Below, one piece after another: positions 1-8,551 of a stretch of 36,344 nucleotides of DNA. This DNA comes from Actinomycetales bacterium. Its GTDB lineage: Bacteria > Actinomycetota > Actinomycetes > Actinomycetales > Cellulomonadaceae. Where the stretch lies: contig JAAZAC010000105.1 in the NCBI GenBank assembly GCA_012514545.1, positions 1 to 36,344 on the forward strand, written 5' to 3'. Each line of letters opens with the position of its first letter. The first letter of the stretch is position 1. Both the position numbers and the translations under genes were made by a program. The notes beneath the pieces were generated by a model. The model was given only the letters and a program-made list of their open reading frames with translations, ran no database searches and had not been told where the DNA came from.

Positions 1-492
1 AACAACTCGGGCACCACCGCGATCTTCATCAACCAGCTCCGCGAGAAGATCGGCGTCTTCTTCGGCTCCCCGGAGACGACGACGGGCGGCAAGGCGCTGA
101 AGTTCTACGCCTCGGTGCGCATGGACATCCGGCGGATCGAGACCCTCAAGGAGGGCACCGAGTCCGTCGGCAACCGGACCCGCGTCAAGGTCGTCAAGAA
201 CAAGCTCGCGCCGCCCTTCAAGCAGGCGGAGTTCGACATCCTCTACGGCGTGGGCATCTCCCGCGAGGGCGGCCTCATCGACCTCGGCGTGGAGCACGGG
301 CTCGTGCGCAAGTCGGGCGCCTGGTACACGTACGAGGGCGACCAGCTCGGCCAGGGCAAGGAGAACGCCCGGGCGTTCCTGCGCGACAACCCCGACCTCG
401 CCGCGGAGATCGAGAAGAAGATCAAGGAGAAGCTCGGGATCGGCGCGCGCGTCGACGCGCCGGCCGACCCGCCCGCCCCCGTCGACTTCTAG
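1..492 (+). CDS. recA: RecA recombinase, C-terminal part (5' end outside window)
   Basis: The reading frame is open from base 1, so only the C-terminal 163 residues are present. It begins at [16 protein letters not shown], in the second half of the ATPase core. It continues through the [12 protein letters not shown]-binding loop region and [14 protein letters not shown], then the C-terminal domain (about residues 110-150 here), and ends in a short Asp/Pro-rich tail [10 protein letters not shown]. RecA forms filaments on single-stranded DNA, drives strand exchange and triggers LexA self-cleavage, which links it to the lexA and dinB genes in this window. Its promoter lies outside, so SOS control cannot be judged here. 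recX follows after 12 bases and is probably co-transcribed. Identity is certain. Confidence 0.98.
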   Translation, partial: NNSGTTAIFINQLREKIGVFFGSPETTTGGKALKFYASVRMDIRRIETLKEGTESVGNRTRVKVVKNKLAPPFKQAEFDILYGVGISREGGLIDLGVEHGLVRKSGAWYTYEGDQLGQGKENARAFLRDNPDLAAEIEKKIKEKLGIGARVDAPADPPAPVDF

Positions 493-504
493 GAGCCCGT
501 CCGA

Positions 505-1071
505 GTGACGTCCCGACGCCGTCCGCGGTGGTCGGCGCCGGAGCCCCCGGCGACCGGCGCTGCGGCGGTCGACCCCGAGCCCGACCCCGAGCAGGTCGCC
601 CGGTCGATCGCGCTGCGGCTGCTCACCGGGGCGCCGCGGAGCCGGCACCAGCTGGCCGAGGCGATGGCGCGCCGCGGCGTGCCCGACGACGTCGTGACGC
701 GCGTGCTCGACAGGTTCACCGAGGTCGGGCTGATCGACGACGCCGAGTACGCCCGGATGCTCGTCCGCGCGCGGCGCGAGTCGCGCGGCCTCGCCCGGCG
801 CGCGCTCGCCGTCGAGCTGCGCCGCAAGGGGATCGACGACGAGACGGCCGCGGCCGCGCTCGACGAGGTCGACCCGGAGAGCGAGGAGGAGGTGGCGCGG
901 GCGCTGCTGCGCCGGCGGTGGCGCACCGACGTCGCCCCGGACGTCCAGGCGCGCCGCGCGCTGGCGATGCTCGCGCGAAAGGGGTATCCGCCCGGCCTGT
1001 CGCGCCGCCTCGTGGCCGAGATGCGCGACGATGGAGACCTGCCCGCCGGCGTCGCCGGCGACGAGGAGTGA
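505..1071 (+). CDS. recX: RecX, regulator of RecA
   Basis: This 188-residue protein matches the RecX family, which binds RecA filaments and inhibits or modulates recombinase and co-protease activity. After a Pro-rich lead of about 30 residues come the helical three-helix repeats: ARSIALRLLTGAPRSRHQL, then DDVVTRVLDRFTEVGLIDD and AEYARMLVRARR, with a Gly-Leu-Ala-Arg-Arg-Ala-Leu element. The GTG start at 505 has AGGAG at 491-495, the right distance upstream. That Shine-Dalgarno overlaps the recA stop codon, so the two genes are tightly coupled. The next gene starts within 20 bases. Identity rests on motif, length and the recA neighbour. Confidence 0.95.
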   Translation: MTSRRRPRWSAPEPPATGAAAVDPEPDPEQVARSIALRLLTGAPRSRHQLAEAMARRGVPDDVVTRVLDRFTEVGLIDDAEYARMLVRARRESRGLARRALAVELRRKGIDDETAAAALDEVDPESEEEVARALLRRRWRTDVAPDVQARRALAMLARKGYPPGLSRRLVAEMRDDGDLPAGVAGDEE

Positions 1072-1089
1072 CGACGGCCGGAGGTGGCG

Positions 1090-2580
1090 GTGACCGAGTG
1101 GGGCGAGGCGGCCTTCGTCGTCGCGCTGCTCGTCGCCTGCCTCGTCGCGCTCGTCCTCGTCCTGCTCGCCCGCCGCGAGGCGGAGGCGACCCGCCGGCAG
1201 GCGCTCGAGGACGCCGCCACGGTCAAGGCCGAGGCGCGCGCCATGCTCGCCGACGCGCAGCGGCGCGAGGAGCACGTCGCCCAGCGTGAGCAGGACCTCG
1301 CCGCCGAGCGGCGGCAGGTCCGCGAGCTCGTCGAGCAGGCCGAGGCGCGCGTCCAGCAGTCGACCCTGCACGCGCAGCAGGCGGAGGCGGACCGGCGCGC
1401 GGCCCGCGAGGAGCTCGCCGCGGCGCGGGAGGAGGCGGCGGCGCTCCTCCAGGCCACGTCCGGGCTGTCGCCCGCCGAGGCCCGCGCGGAGCAGGTCCGG
1501 CTCGTCGTCGAGGAGGCGGAGCGCGAGGCCGCGGCCACCGTGCGCCGCGCCGAGGCGCGCGCCCGTCGCCAGGCCGACGAGCGCGCCCGGCACATCGTCG
1601 CCGCGGCCGTGCAGCGCATGGCCGGCCCGACGAGCACGCAGAGCGTCGTGACCGTGGTGCCCCTGCCCGCCGAGGAGATGAAGGGCCGCATCATCGGCAA
1701 GGAGGGGCGCAACATCCGGACGTTCGAGGCCCTCACGGGCGTGAACGTCCTCATCGACGACAGCTCCGACCAGGTCACGCTCTCGAGTTTCGACGCCGAG
1801 CGCCGGGAGGTCGCCGCCGTGGCGCTGGAGGCGCTCATCGCGGACGGTCGCATCCACCCGCAGCGCATCGAGCTCGCCTACGCGGAGGCCCTCGCGGGCG
1901 CGCGCGACCGGGCCGTCGCAGCAGGCCACGAGGCGGCCGAGCGGGCCGGCGTCGTCGGCCTGCACCCCGAGGTCGTCGAGACGCTCGGGCGCCTGCGCCT
2001 GCGGGTCAGCTACGGCCAGAACGTGCTGGCGCACCTCGTCGAGAGCGCCCAGCTCGCCGCGCTCATGGCCGCGGAGATCGGGGCCGACGTCGCCACCGCC
2101 CGCCGGGCGGCGTTCCTGCACGACCTCGGCAAGGCCATGACGCCCGAGCGCCCGGGCACCCACGCGGCCCTCGGGGCGGAGATGCTGCGCCGGCTCGGCG
2201 AGCCCGACGTCGTCGTCAACGCGGTCGCCGCGCACCACGACGAGGTGCCGCTCGAGTCCGTCGAGGCCGTGCTCGTCCAGGCGGCCGACGCGATCTCGGC
2301 GTCCCGCCCCGGCGCGCGCCGCGAGGAGCTCGACCAGTTCGTGGAGCGCATGACGAGCCTCGAGTCGCTCGTCGCCTCCCACCCCGGCGTGCGCCGCGCG
2401 CTGGCGATGGCCGCCGGCCGCGAGGTCCGCGTCGTCGTCGAGCCCGACGTCGTCGGGGACGCCGCGCTGCCCGACCTCGCCAACGCGATCGCGCGGCACA
2501 TCGAGACCGAGCTCACCTACCCGGGCGAGATCACCGTCACGGTCGTGCGCGAGCTGCGGGCCTCGGCGACGGCCGGCTGA
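1090..2580 (+). CDS. rny: Ribonuclease Y (membrane-anchored HD-domain endoribonuclease)
   Basis: This 496-residue protein has the RNase Y layout: one N-terminal membrane helix (about residues 7-27) and a long charged coiled coil (about 30-180, rich in Glu, Arg and Ala). A KH RNA-binding domain follows (GRIIGKEGRNIRTFEALTG from about residue 198), then an HD domain with the His-Asp pair at 344-345 (FLHDLGKAM) and a later AAHHDE. The family initiates mRNA decay at the inner face of the membrane. I chose GTG 1090 because GGAGG at 1080-1084 is 5 bases upstream; GTG 1084, two codons earlier, overlaps that site. It is probably in an operon with recA and recX. RNase Y is classically a Firmicutes enzyme and patchy in Actinobacteria. 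Confidence 0.93.
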   Translation: MTEWGEAAFVVALLVACLVALVLVLLARREAEATRRQALEDAATVKAEARAMLADAQRREEHVAQREQDLAAERRQVRELVEQAEARVQQSTLHAQQAEADRRAAREELAAAREEAAALLQATSGLSPAEARAEQVRLVVEEAEREAAATVRRAEARARRQADERARHIVAAAVQRMAGPTSTQSVVTVVPLPAEEMKGRIIGKEGRNIRTFEALTGVNVLIDDSSDQVTLSSFDAERREVAAVALEALIADGRIHPQRIELAYAEALAGARDRAVAAGHEAAERAGVVGLHPEVVETLGRLRLRVSYGQNVLAHLVESAQLAALMAAEIGADVATARRAAFLHDLGKAMTPERPGTHAALGAEMLRRLGEPDVVVNAVAAHHDEVPLESVEAVLVQAADAISASRPGARREELDQFVERMTSLESLVASHPGVRRALAMAAGREVRVVVEPDVVGDAALPDLANAIARHIETELTYPGEITVTVVRELRASATAG

Positions 2581-2606
2581 CCGCGCGCCGTGCCGCCGGG
2601 GGTCAG
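2577..2606. terminator. Candidate bidirectional hairpin between rny and gluD
   Basis: CTGACC at 2577-2582 can pair with GGTCAG at 2601-2606. Each arm contains the stop codon of the convergent gene it ends, rny from the left and gluD from the right. The 18-base interior is GC-rich. There is no T tract, as is common in high-GC Actinobacteria. This is a weak structural call. Confidence 0.35.
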
Positions 2607-3493
2607 GGGGCGGTCAGCGGACCCGTGGGCGGCGCGCCGCCCGCGCCGGCCTCGACGGCGAGCACCGGCGCCGCGGGGCGACCCGTCCTGGCACCCGTGC
2701 GCCGGCTCAGCCAGCGCGCGAACCACGACAGCGTGAGGTTGACCGCGAGGTACGTCCCCGCGCCCACGACGAAGAGCGCGACGAAGTACCGGTTGCCGAA
2801 GTACTGCCCGTTGTTCTGGATCGACTTCAGCAGCTCCGGGTAGCTCACGATGAAGCCCAGCGAGGAGTCCTTGAGCAGCACGACGAGCTGGGCGACGAGG
2901 CTCGGCAGCATCGTGCGCACCGCCTGCGGCAGCTGCACGGTCCGCAGCGCCTGCCAGCGCGTCAGCCCGATGGCGTACGCGGCCTCGGTCTGGCCCCGCG
3001 GGAGCGCGGCGAGGCCCGCCCGCAGGATCTCGGCGAAGATCGCCATGTTGTACACGACGAGGCCGAAGACGACGCCCGAGAACGGGTCCATGTCCAGGGC
3101 CAGGGTGCCGAACAGCATCATGAGCAGGACCGGCAGGCCGCGGAACAGCTCGACGACGGCGACCGCCGGCAGCCGCAGCCACGTCCAGCGGGTCGTGCGC
3201 CACAGCGCGAGCAGGAGGCCGAGCACCAGCGCCAGGGGAGCGGCCACCGCCGCGGCGCGCAGCGTGGCGCCCAGCCCGCGCACGACGATGGACCGCCACA
3301 CGCTCGCCGCGGTCTGGTTCTTCGGCGGGTCGTACAGGACGTCCCAGTGGTCCGCCTGGAAGACGCCGCGGCCGGCGGCGTAGCGCAGCGCGAAGAACAG
3401 CGCGACGAGGATGACGAGCGCGCCGACGACGGACCCGATGCGCTCGCGGCGGCGCGTCACCGGGCCCGGCGCGTCGTAGAGGACGGTGGTCAT
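2603..3493 (-). CDS. gluD: Glutamate-type ABC transporter permease 2
   Basis: A 296-residue inner-membrane permease of the polar amino-acid (HisM/GlnP) family. It has a positively charged N-terminus, a first membrane helix near residues 20-42, a periplasmic stretch, and then the conserved permease core with further helices. The EAA-type cytoplasmic loop is visible as EAAYAIGLTRWQALRTVQLPQA. The C-terminus has an Ala/Gly/Pro-rich tail of about 35 residues. The ATG at 3493 overlaps the gluC stop by 4 bases (ATGA), so translation is coupled. Synteny with recA-recX and miaB matches the gluABCD cluster of Corynebacterium, hence the symbol. Glutamate as substrate is inferred from that match. Confidence 0.9.
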   Translation of the reverse strand: MTTVLYDAPGPVTRRRERIGSVVGALVILVALFFALRYAAGRGVFQADHWDVLYDPPKNQTAASVWRSIVVRGLGATLRAAAVAAPLALVLGLLLALWRTTRWTWLRLPAVAVVELFRGLPVLLMMLFGTLALDMDPFSGVVFGLVVYNMAIFAEILRAGLAALPRGQTEAAYAIGLTRWQALRTVQLPQAVRTMLPSLVAQLVVLLKDSSLGFIVSYPELLKSIQNNGQYFGNRYFVALFVVGAGTYLAVNLTLSWFARWLSRRTGARTGRPAAPVLAVEAGAGGAPPTGPLTAP

Positions 3494-4137
3494 CGCGCGA
3501 ACGCCACCCTTCGCTCGAGCGCCGAGGCGAGCAGCCCCGCCGGGATCGTGATGACGAGGTAGAACGCGGCCACCCCGACGAGCACCCAGGGGTCGCCCGC
3601 GTTCGCGGTGGACAGCCGGCGGCCGACCCCGATGAGCTCGACGGTCGCGAACCCGGCGGCCACCGAGGTGTTCTTCGTCAGCGCGATGAGGACGTTGATG
3701 AGCGGCGGGATCGTGGACCGCACGGCCTGGGGGAGCACGACCTCGCGCAGCGTCTGACCGAAGGTCAGGCCGATCGACCGGGCCGCCTCGGCCTGCCCGA
3801 CGCCGACCCCGTTGATCCCGGAGCGCACCGCCTCGGCGACGAACGCCGACGTGTACAGCCCCAGGCACAGCACGGCGGTCCAGAAGCCGAGCGGCAGGAG
3901 GATCCCGAACTGCGGCGCGACGAGCACCATGAAGAAGAACACCAGCGTGAGGGGCGTGTTGCGCAGCACCTCGACCCACGCGGCCGCGAACAGGCGCAGG
4001 GACCGCAGCGGCGCGACGCGCAGCCCCGCGACGATCACGCCGAGGACCAGCGCGAGCGCGCCCGCGTACGCGGTCAGGCGCAGCGTCACCACGAACCCGT
4101 CGACGTAGGTCGACGCGTTGTCGAAGATCACGCCCAC
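3490..4137 (-). CDS. gluC: Glutamate-type ABC transporter permease 1
   Basis: A 215-residue permease of the polar amino-acid uptake family with about five hydrophobic segments. The binding-protein-dependent transport loop reads EAARSIGLTFGQTLREVVLP, with the conserved Gly, about 70 residues from the end. The GTG at 4137 is preceded by GGAGGGAG about 10 bases upstream; GTG two codons later is an alternative. It should form a heterodimer with GluD, energised by GluA and fed by lipoprotein GluB. A 72-base gap containing a strong hairpin separates it from gluB, whereas gluD overlaps its 3' end. Confidence 0.9.
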   Translation of the reverse strand: MGVIFDNASTYVDGFVVTLRLTAYAGALALVLGVIVAGLRVAPLRSLRLFAAAWVEVLRNTPLTLVFFFMVLVAPQFGILLPLGFWTAVLCLGLYTSAFVAEAVRSGINGVGVGQAEAARSIGLTFGQTLREVVLPQAVRSTIPPLINVLIALTKNTSVAAGFATVELIGVGRRLSTANAGDPWVLVGVAAFYLVITIPAGLLASALERRVAFAR

Positions 4138-4161
4138 GCTCGGCCGGCTCCCTCCGCTCGG

Positions 4162-4198
4162 GGGCGCGGGCGGCCGGAGACCCGGCCCGCCCGCGCCC
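4162..4198 (-). terminator. Strong intercistronic hairpin between gluB and gluC
   Basis: GGGCGCGGGC (4162-4171) and GGCCGG (4172-4177) pair with CCGGCC (4182-4187) and GCCCGCGCCC (4189-4198). The loop is AGAC and a single C (4188) is bulged: 16 base pairs, all G-C. It lies just after the binding-protein gene and before the permease genes. There is no T run. In transporter operons such hairpins commonly act as partial terminators or 3'-end stabilisers that raise binding protein over permease; that role is inferred here. Confidence 0.7.
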
Positions 4199-4209
4199 GC
4201 GTCGGTGCG

Positions 4210-5097
4210 TCAGTCCTCGTACCGGTCCACGCTCGGCGGCTCCGGCGTCGGCAGCACGGTCCCCGCCGTGGCCTCCCACGCCGCGGTCCAGCGGCCGTCG
4301 GCGAAGATCTCCTCGAGCACGTCGTTGATCCACATCCGGAACTCGACGTCGTCCTTCGCCACGCCGATGCCGTACGGCTCCTCGGTGAACGGGTCGCCGC
4401 GCACCTCGAGGTCGTCGCTCTCGGCCGCGAAGCCCGCGAGGATCACGTTGTCCGTGCTCACGGCGTCGACCTGGCCGTTGCGCAGGGGCTCGAGGCACTC
4501 GGAGTACGTGCCGAACGGCACCACGTCGACGTCGGGGAAGTTGGCGAGCAGGTTCCCCTCCGGCGTCGAGCCGGAGACCGTGCACACGCGCTTGCCCGAG
4601 AGGTCGTCCGGCCCCTGGATGTCGGTGTTGGAGGCGAGCGTGAGGATCGACTGGCCCGCGAGGTAGTAGGGCCCGGCGAAGCCGACGCGCTGCTTGCGCT
4701 CGTCGTTGATCGTGTAGGTCGCCACGACGATGTCGACGTCGCCGTTCTCGATCGCCGTCTCGCGGTTCTGCGACGGCGTCTCCACCCACTCGATGTCGTC
4801 CTCGTCGATGCCGAGCTCGCCCGCGATGAGCTTGGCGATCTCGACGTCGAAGCCCTCGGGGACGCCGTCGGGCCCGACCAGGCCGAAGAGCGGCTGGTCG
4901 AACTTCGTGCCGACGGTGATCGTCCCGGCCTCGGCGAGGCGCGCCATCGTCGAGCCCTCGGGGAACTCGGCGGTCTCGCCGCCGTCGTCGCCGCCGTCGG
5001 TGGCGGGCGGGGTGTCCTCGCCGTCTCCGCCGCAGCCGGACAGTGCGAGCGCCGTCGCCGCGATCAGCGCGACGGCGAGTCGTCGACTCGTGGTCAT
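4210..5097 (-). CDS. gluB: Glutamate-type solute-binding lipoprotein
   Basis: A 295-residue extracytoplasmic binding protein, family 3 (polar amino acids). The N-terminus is a lipoprotein signal peptide, MTTSRRLAVALIAATALALS, with lipobox LSGC and lipidated Cys22. An acidic Gly/Asp/Thr linker (GGDGEDTPPATDGGDDGGE) follows. Family landmarks are GTKFDQPLFG, PEGFDVEIAKLIAGELG near residue 82, and the late acidic segments. A good Shine-Dalgarno (AAGGTGAT) precedes the ATG. It sits second in the operon, 33 bases after gluA. It is expected to capture glutamate or a related amino acid outside the membrane and deliver it to GluC/GluD. The precise ligand cannot be read from the sequence. Confidence 0.92.
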   Translation of the reverse strand: MTTSRRLAVALIAATALALSGCGGDGEDTPPATDGGDDGGETAEFPEGSTMARLAEAGTITVGTKFDQPLFGLVGPDGVPEGFDVEIAKLIAGELGIDEDDIEWVETPSQNRETAIENGDVDIVVATYTINDERKQRVGFAGPYYLAGQSILTLASNTDIQGPDDLSGKRVCTVSGSTPEGNLLANFPDVDVVPFGTYSECLEPLRNGQVDAVSTDNVILAGFAAESDDLEVRGDPFTEEPYGIGVAKDDVEFRMWINDVLEEIFADGRWTAAWEATAGTVLPTPEPPSVDRYED

Positions 5098-5130
5098 GGC
5101 ATCACCTTCTCGGTCGGACCGCCGGAGCGG

Positions 5131-5940
5131 TCAGTGGGTGAGGATCTTGGACAGGAAGTCGCGGGCGCGCTCGGAGCGGGGGGCGGTGAAGAACTCCTCG
5201 GGCGGCGCCTCCTCGACGATGCGGCCGGCGTCCATGAAGACGACGCGGTCGGCGGCGCGGCGCGCGAACCCCATCTCGTGGGTGACGACGACCATCGTCA
5301 TGCCGTCGCGCGCGAGGGCGACCATGACGTCGAGGACCTCGTTGATCATCTCGGGGTCGAGGGCGCTCGTCGGCTCGTCGAAGAGGATCACCTTGGGCCG
5401 CATGGCCAGCGCCCGGGCGATCGCCACCCGCTGCTGCTGGCCGCCGGAGAGCTGGGCCGGGAGCTTGTGCGCCTGGTCGGCGACGCCGACCCGGTCGAGG
5501 AGGCTCATCGCGAGCTCGTTCGCCTCGGCGCGGCGCATGCCCTTCGCCTTGATCGGCTCGAGCGTGACGTTGTCGAGCACCGTCCGGTGCGCGAAGAGGT
5601 TGAACGACTGGAAGACCATGCCGATGTCGGCCCGCAGGCGCGCGAGCGCGCGGCCCTCGGCGGGGACGGGCACGCCGTCGACGGCGACGGTGCCGGAGTC
5701 GACGGGCTCGAGCCGGTTGATGACGCGGCAGAGCGTCGACTTGCCGGAGCCCGAGGGGCCGATGACGACGACCACCTCGCCGCGGCGGACCTCCAGGTCG
5801 ACGTCGCGCAGCACGTGCAGGTGCCCGAAGTGCTTGTTGACGCCGGACAGCGTGACGAGCGCCGGCGCGTCGGCGCCGTCGCGAGGCGCGGGCCGGTCCT
5901 CGGGGGCGCTGCCGGCCGGGTGGCCGCCCGTGGGTCTCAC
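5131..5940 (-). CDS. gluA: Glutamate-type ABC transporter ATP-binding protein
   Basis: A polar amino-acid importer ATPase of 269 residues. Walker A is GPSGSGKST (residues 61-69), the signature motif is [14 protein letters not shown], Walker B is [14 protein letters not shown], and the switch His lies in [10 protein letters not shown] chose GTG 5940 because TACGTT, a -10 hexamer, ends exactly 6 bases upstream, the leaderless spacing seen repeatedly in this window. GTG 5976 would add 12 unconserved residues and has no ribosome site. The first about 27 residues are low-complexity and not family-conserved. First gene of the gluABCD operon, divergent from miaB. Confidence 0.92.
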   Translation of the reverse strand: MRPTGGHPAGSAPEDRPAPRDGADAPALVTLSGVNKHFGHLHVLRDVDLEVRRGEVVVVIGPSGSGKSTLCRVINRLEPVDSGTVAVDGVPVPAEGRALARLRADIGMVFQSFNLFAHRTVLDNVTLEPIKAKGMRRAEANELAMSLLDRVGVADQAHKLPAQLSGGQQQRVAIARALAMRPKVILFDEPTSALDPEMINEVLDVMVALARDGMTMVVVTHEMGFARRAADRVVFMDAGRIVEEAPPEEFFTAPRSERARDFLSKILTH

Positions 5941-5946
5941 CCGTCG

Positions 5947-5952
5947 AACGTA
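5947..5952 (-). promoter_or_regulatory. -10 hexamer of leaderless gluABCD promoter
   Basis: Read on the minus strand, TACGTT is followed by six bases and then the GTG at 5940. It fits TANNNT, and the spacing puts the transcription start at or next to the start codon. No convincing -35 is seen. Confidence 0.55.
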
Positions 5953-6020
5953 GGTCGGTTGCGCGAGGGCGGCCACTCGAGATGATCACGACCAGGTAAA
6001 TTCTCGCCGGGCCCGCGTCG

Positions 6021-6026
6021 TACCCT
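6021..6026 (+). promoter_or_regulatory. -10 hexamer of leaderless miaB promoter
   Basis: TACCCT ends 8 bases before the miaB ATG at 6035 and no Shine-Dalgarno is present between them. This implies transcription starting at or just before the ATG. Confidence 0.6.
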
Positions 6027-6034
6027 GGACCGCG

Positions 6035-7693
6035 ATGACGACGACCCTCCCGGACCGCGCGCCCGCCGGCCCGACCGCAGCCCCCCGCACGACGCCGGAC
6101 GCCCGCCGGACCGCCCGGGGGACCTACGTCGTGCGCACGCTCGGCTGCCAGATGAACGCGCACGACTCCGAGCACATGGCCGGCCTGCTCGAGCAGGCCG
6201 GGTTCGCGCCCGCGCCGCCGGAGGAGGCGGCCGAGTGGCGGGCCGACGTCGTCGTCATCAACACCTGCGCGGTCCGCGAGAACGCGGCGACGCGCCTCTA
6301 CGGCAACCTCGGGCGGCTCGCCGGGATCAAGGCGGAGCGGCCCGGCATGCAGATCGCCGTCGGGGGCTGCCTGGCGCAGAAGGACCGGGCCGGCATCGTC
6401 GAGCGCGCCCCGTGGGTCGACGTCGTCTTCGGCACGCACAACATCGACGCGCTGCCCGTGCTGCTCGAGCGGGCCCGGCACAACGCCGCGGCGCAGGTCG
6501 AGATCGAGGAGTCCCTCAAGGTCTTCCCGTCGACGCTGCCGACGCGCCGCGAGTCGGTCTACGCCGGCTGGGTCTCGATCAGCGTCGGCTGCAACAACAC
6601 GTGCACCTTCTGCATCGTGCCGCACCTGCGCGGCAAGGAGCGCGACCGCCGGCCGGGGGAGATCCTCGCCGAGGTCGAGGCGCTCGTCGCCGAGGGCGCC
6701 ATCGAGGTGACGCTGCTCGGGCAGAACGTCAACTCCTACGGCGTCGGCTTCGGCGACCGGGGGGCGTTCGCCAAGCTGCTCCGGGCGGTCGGCGCGATCC
6801 CCGGGCTCGAGCGCGTGCGGTTCACCTCGCCGCACCCGGCCGCGTTCACCGACGACGTCATCGCCGCGATGGCGGAGACCGGCACGGTCATGCCGAGCCT
6901 GCACATGCCCCTGCAGTCGGGCTCGGACCGGATCCTGCGCGCGATGCGCCGCTCGTACCGCAGCGAGCGGTTCCTCGGCATCCTCGAGCGGGTGCGCGCC
7001 GCCATCCCCGACGCTGCGATCACCTCCGACGTCATCGTCGGCTTTCCCGGGGAGACGGAGGAGGACTTCGCGGAGACGCTGCGCGTCGTCGAGCAGGCGC
7101 GGTTCAGCTCGGCGTTCACGTTCCAGTACTCGCCGCGGCCGGGCACGCCGGCGGCGGACCTGCCGGACCAGGTGCCGCCCGACGTCGTCGCGGAGCGCTA
7201 CGCGCGGCTCGTCGCCCTCCAGGAGCGCATCTCGACGGAGGAGAACGCGGCGCAGGCCGGGCGCGTCGTCGAGGTGCTCGTGGCCGAGGGCGAGGGCCGC
7301 AAGGACGAGGCCACGCGCCGGGTCAGCGGGCGCGCGGCCGACAACCGGCTCGTGCACCTCGCCCTGCCCGAGCACGTGGCCGGGCTCGTGGCGGCCGCGG
7401 GAGAGCCGTCGGCGGACCCGCCGGCCGACCCGCGCCTCGCCGCCGAGCCGCCGGCCGACCTGCCGCGGCCCGGCGACCTCGTCACCGTGCAGGTGACGTA
7501 CGGCGCGCCGCACCACCTCGTCGCGGACTCTGCGCTGACCGGCGGGCCGTTCGCGGTGCGCCGCACGCGCGCCGGCGACGCCTGGGCCGCGCGGCGCCGC
7601 GCCGAGCTCGGCGAGGACGACCACGCCCACGCGCACGCCCACGCCGCCGCCGCGGGGCCGGTGCTCCTGGGGCTGCCGACGCGCCGGGCCTGA
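6035..7693 (+). CDS. miaB: tRNA-2-methylthio-N6-dimethylallyladenosine synthase MiaB
   Basis: A 552-residue radical-SAM methylthiotransferase. The N-terminal UPF0004 domain carries its cluster cysteines at 38 (TLGCQMN), 78 (NTCAVRE) and 112 (GGCLAQ). The radical-SAM triad CNNTCTFC places Cys at 186, 190 and 193. The C-terminal TRAM domain is interrupted by a Pro/Ala-rich stretch ([19 protein letters not shown], about residues 460-478). The protein ends in an Ala/His tail, [13 protein letters not shown], near residue 530. It adds the methylthio group to i6A37 in tRNA, the step after MiaA, whose gene lies two genes downstream. The ATG follows a leaderless-type -10. Identity is certain; the tail is an oddity. 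Confidence 0.96.
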   Translation: MTTTLPDRAPAGPTAAPRTTPDARRTARGTYVVRTLGCQMNAHDSEHMAGLLEQAGFAPAPPEEAAEWRADVVVINTCAVRENAATRLYGNLGRLAGIKAERPGMQIAVGGCLAQKDRAGIVERAPWVDVVFGTHNIDALPVLLERARHNAAAQVEIEESLKVFPSTLPTRRESVYAGWVSISVGCNNTCTFCIVPHLRGKERDRRPGEILAEVEALVAEGAIEVTLLGQNVNSYGVGFGDRGAFAKLLRAVGAIPGLERVRFTSPHPAAFTDDVIAAMAETGTVMPSLHMPLQSGSDRILRAMRRSYRSERFLGILERVRAAIPDAAITSDVIVGFPGETEEDFAETLRVVEQARFSSAFTFQYSPRPGTPAADLPDQVPPDVVAERYARLVALQERISTEENAAQAGRVVEVLVAEGEGRKDEATRRVSGRAADNRLVHLALPEHVAGLVAAAGEPSADPPADPRLAAEPPADLPRPGDLVTVQVTYGAPHHLVADSALTGGPFAVRRTRAGDAWAARRRAELGEDDHAHAHAHAAAAGPVLLGLPTRRA

Positions 7694-7813
7694 GCGGAGC
7701 GGCGCCGAACCGGGCGCGACCGGGCCCTGACCAGGGCGCGAGCCCGGGCCGCCGCCCCCGCCCGGCCCTAAGTCTCACCCGCACGAGGGACCGTGCCCCG
7801 GCGGGCGGCACGG

Positions 7814-7819
7814 TACCGT
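7814..7819 (+). promoter_or_regulatory. -10 hexamer, leaderless start of the 7826 gene
   Basis: TACCGT is followed by six bases and then GTG at 7826. The GTG gives the N-terminus expected for this family, so the promoter and the start support each other. Confidence 0.6.
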
Positions 7820-7825
7820 CGCATC

Positions 7826-8551
7826 GTGCTCGTGGCCGCAGCCCTCGTGCCGCCGACCGCGCTGCTCGTCCCGGGGGCCTCGGGCGCGACGCCGGTGCTC
7901 GGCGTGGAGCGTGCCGCCTCCGTCGCCGCCGTGACCGCCGTGCGGGGCGCCCGGCCGGACGTCGTCGTGGTGGTCGCGCCGAGCCGCGACGCGCCCGTCC
8001 GGATGACCGGCCGGCTGCACCCGTCGCTGGCCGCCGCCGGCGTGGACGACGCGCGGCTCGGCTGGGTGCCGCGCGCCACCTACGGGCGCGGGCCGGCCGT
8101 GCTCGTCGACGACGTGCCCGCGGCGGTCGGCATCCTGCTGCTCGACCGGGCGGGCTGGACGGGCCCGGTGGAGGTGGCCGGCGTCGGGATGGCGCCGGTG
8201 CCCGACCTCCGGCGGACGGGGGCCGAGCTCGTCGCCGACCGCGACGCCGCGCTCCTGCTCGTCGGCGGGCTCAGCGCGCGCCGCGGCCCCGACGGGCCGC
8301 TCGCGACCGACGAGCGGGCCGCCGTCCTCGACGACGCCACCGTGAACGACCTGGGGGACCTCGGCCCGGCCGCGCGCGAGCGGCTCGGCGCCGTGCCCGC
8401 CCAGGTGGCGTTCGAGCTGGCGATCAGCGCCTGGGCGCCCCTGCAGGTGCTGCTCGGCGCGGCGCCGCCCGAGCGCCCCGACACGGTGGTGCACCACGTC
8501 AGCGCGCCGTTCGGCGCGACGTACGCGTGCGTCTCGTGGCGGTGGACGTGA
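7826..8551 (+). CDS. Class III extradiol dioxygenase B-subunit-like protein
   Basis: A 241-residue protein in the position held by Rv2728c in Mycobacterium, between miaB and miaA-dapF. It starts LVAAALVPPTALLVPG, like the usual LVAAAVCPHPPLLVP opening of this actinobacterial family. That is why I prefer GTG 7826 over GTG 7793; a leaderless -10 also sits 6 bases upstream. In the canonical family the opening His binds metal. Here CPHPPLL is replaced by VPPTALL, so the His is absent and metal catalysis is doubtful. The rest is Ala/Val-rich with alternating hydrophobic strands (PDVVVVVAPS, AALLLVGGLSAR). It overlaps miaA by 4 bases. The biochemical function is unknown. Confidence 0.72.
   Translation: MLVAAALVPPTALLVPGASGATPVLGVERAASVAAVTAVRGARPDVVVVVAPSRDAPVRMTGRLHPSLAAAGVDDARLGWVPRATYGRGPAVLVDDVPAAVGILLLDRAGWTGPVEVAGVGMAPVPDLRRTGAELVADRDAALLLVGGLSARRGPDGPLATDERAAVLDDATVNDLGDLGPAARERLGAVPAQVAFELAISAWAPLQVLLGAAPPERPDTVVHHVSAPFGATYACVSWRWT

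Noticed and set aside
489-1868. Long antisense reading frames (for example 489-1868 minus, 6235-8547 plus, 20309-23797 minus upstream of serA, 5102-7642 minus)
   Set aside because: They run opposite to or out of phase with clear conserved genes, are Arg/Ala/Pro-rich without domains, and are the usual by-product of very high GC content.
5937-5960. TCGAAC followed by GTAG and GTCGGT near the gluA promoter as a LexA box
   Set aside because: Only the left half-site fits; the right half has too many mismatches to GTTCGA.
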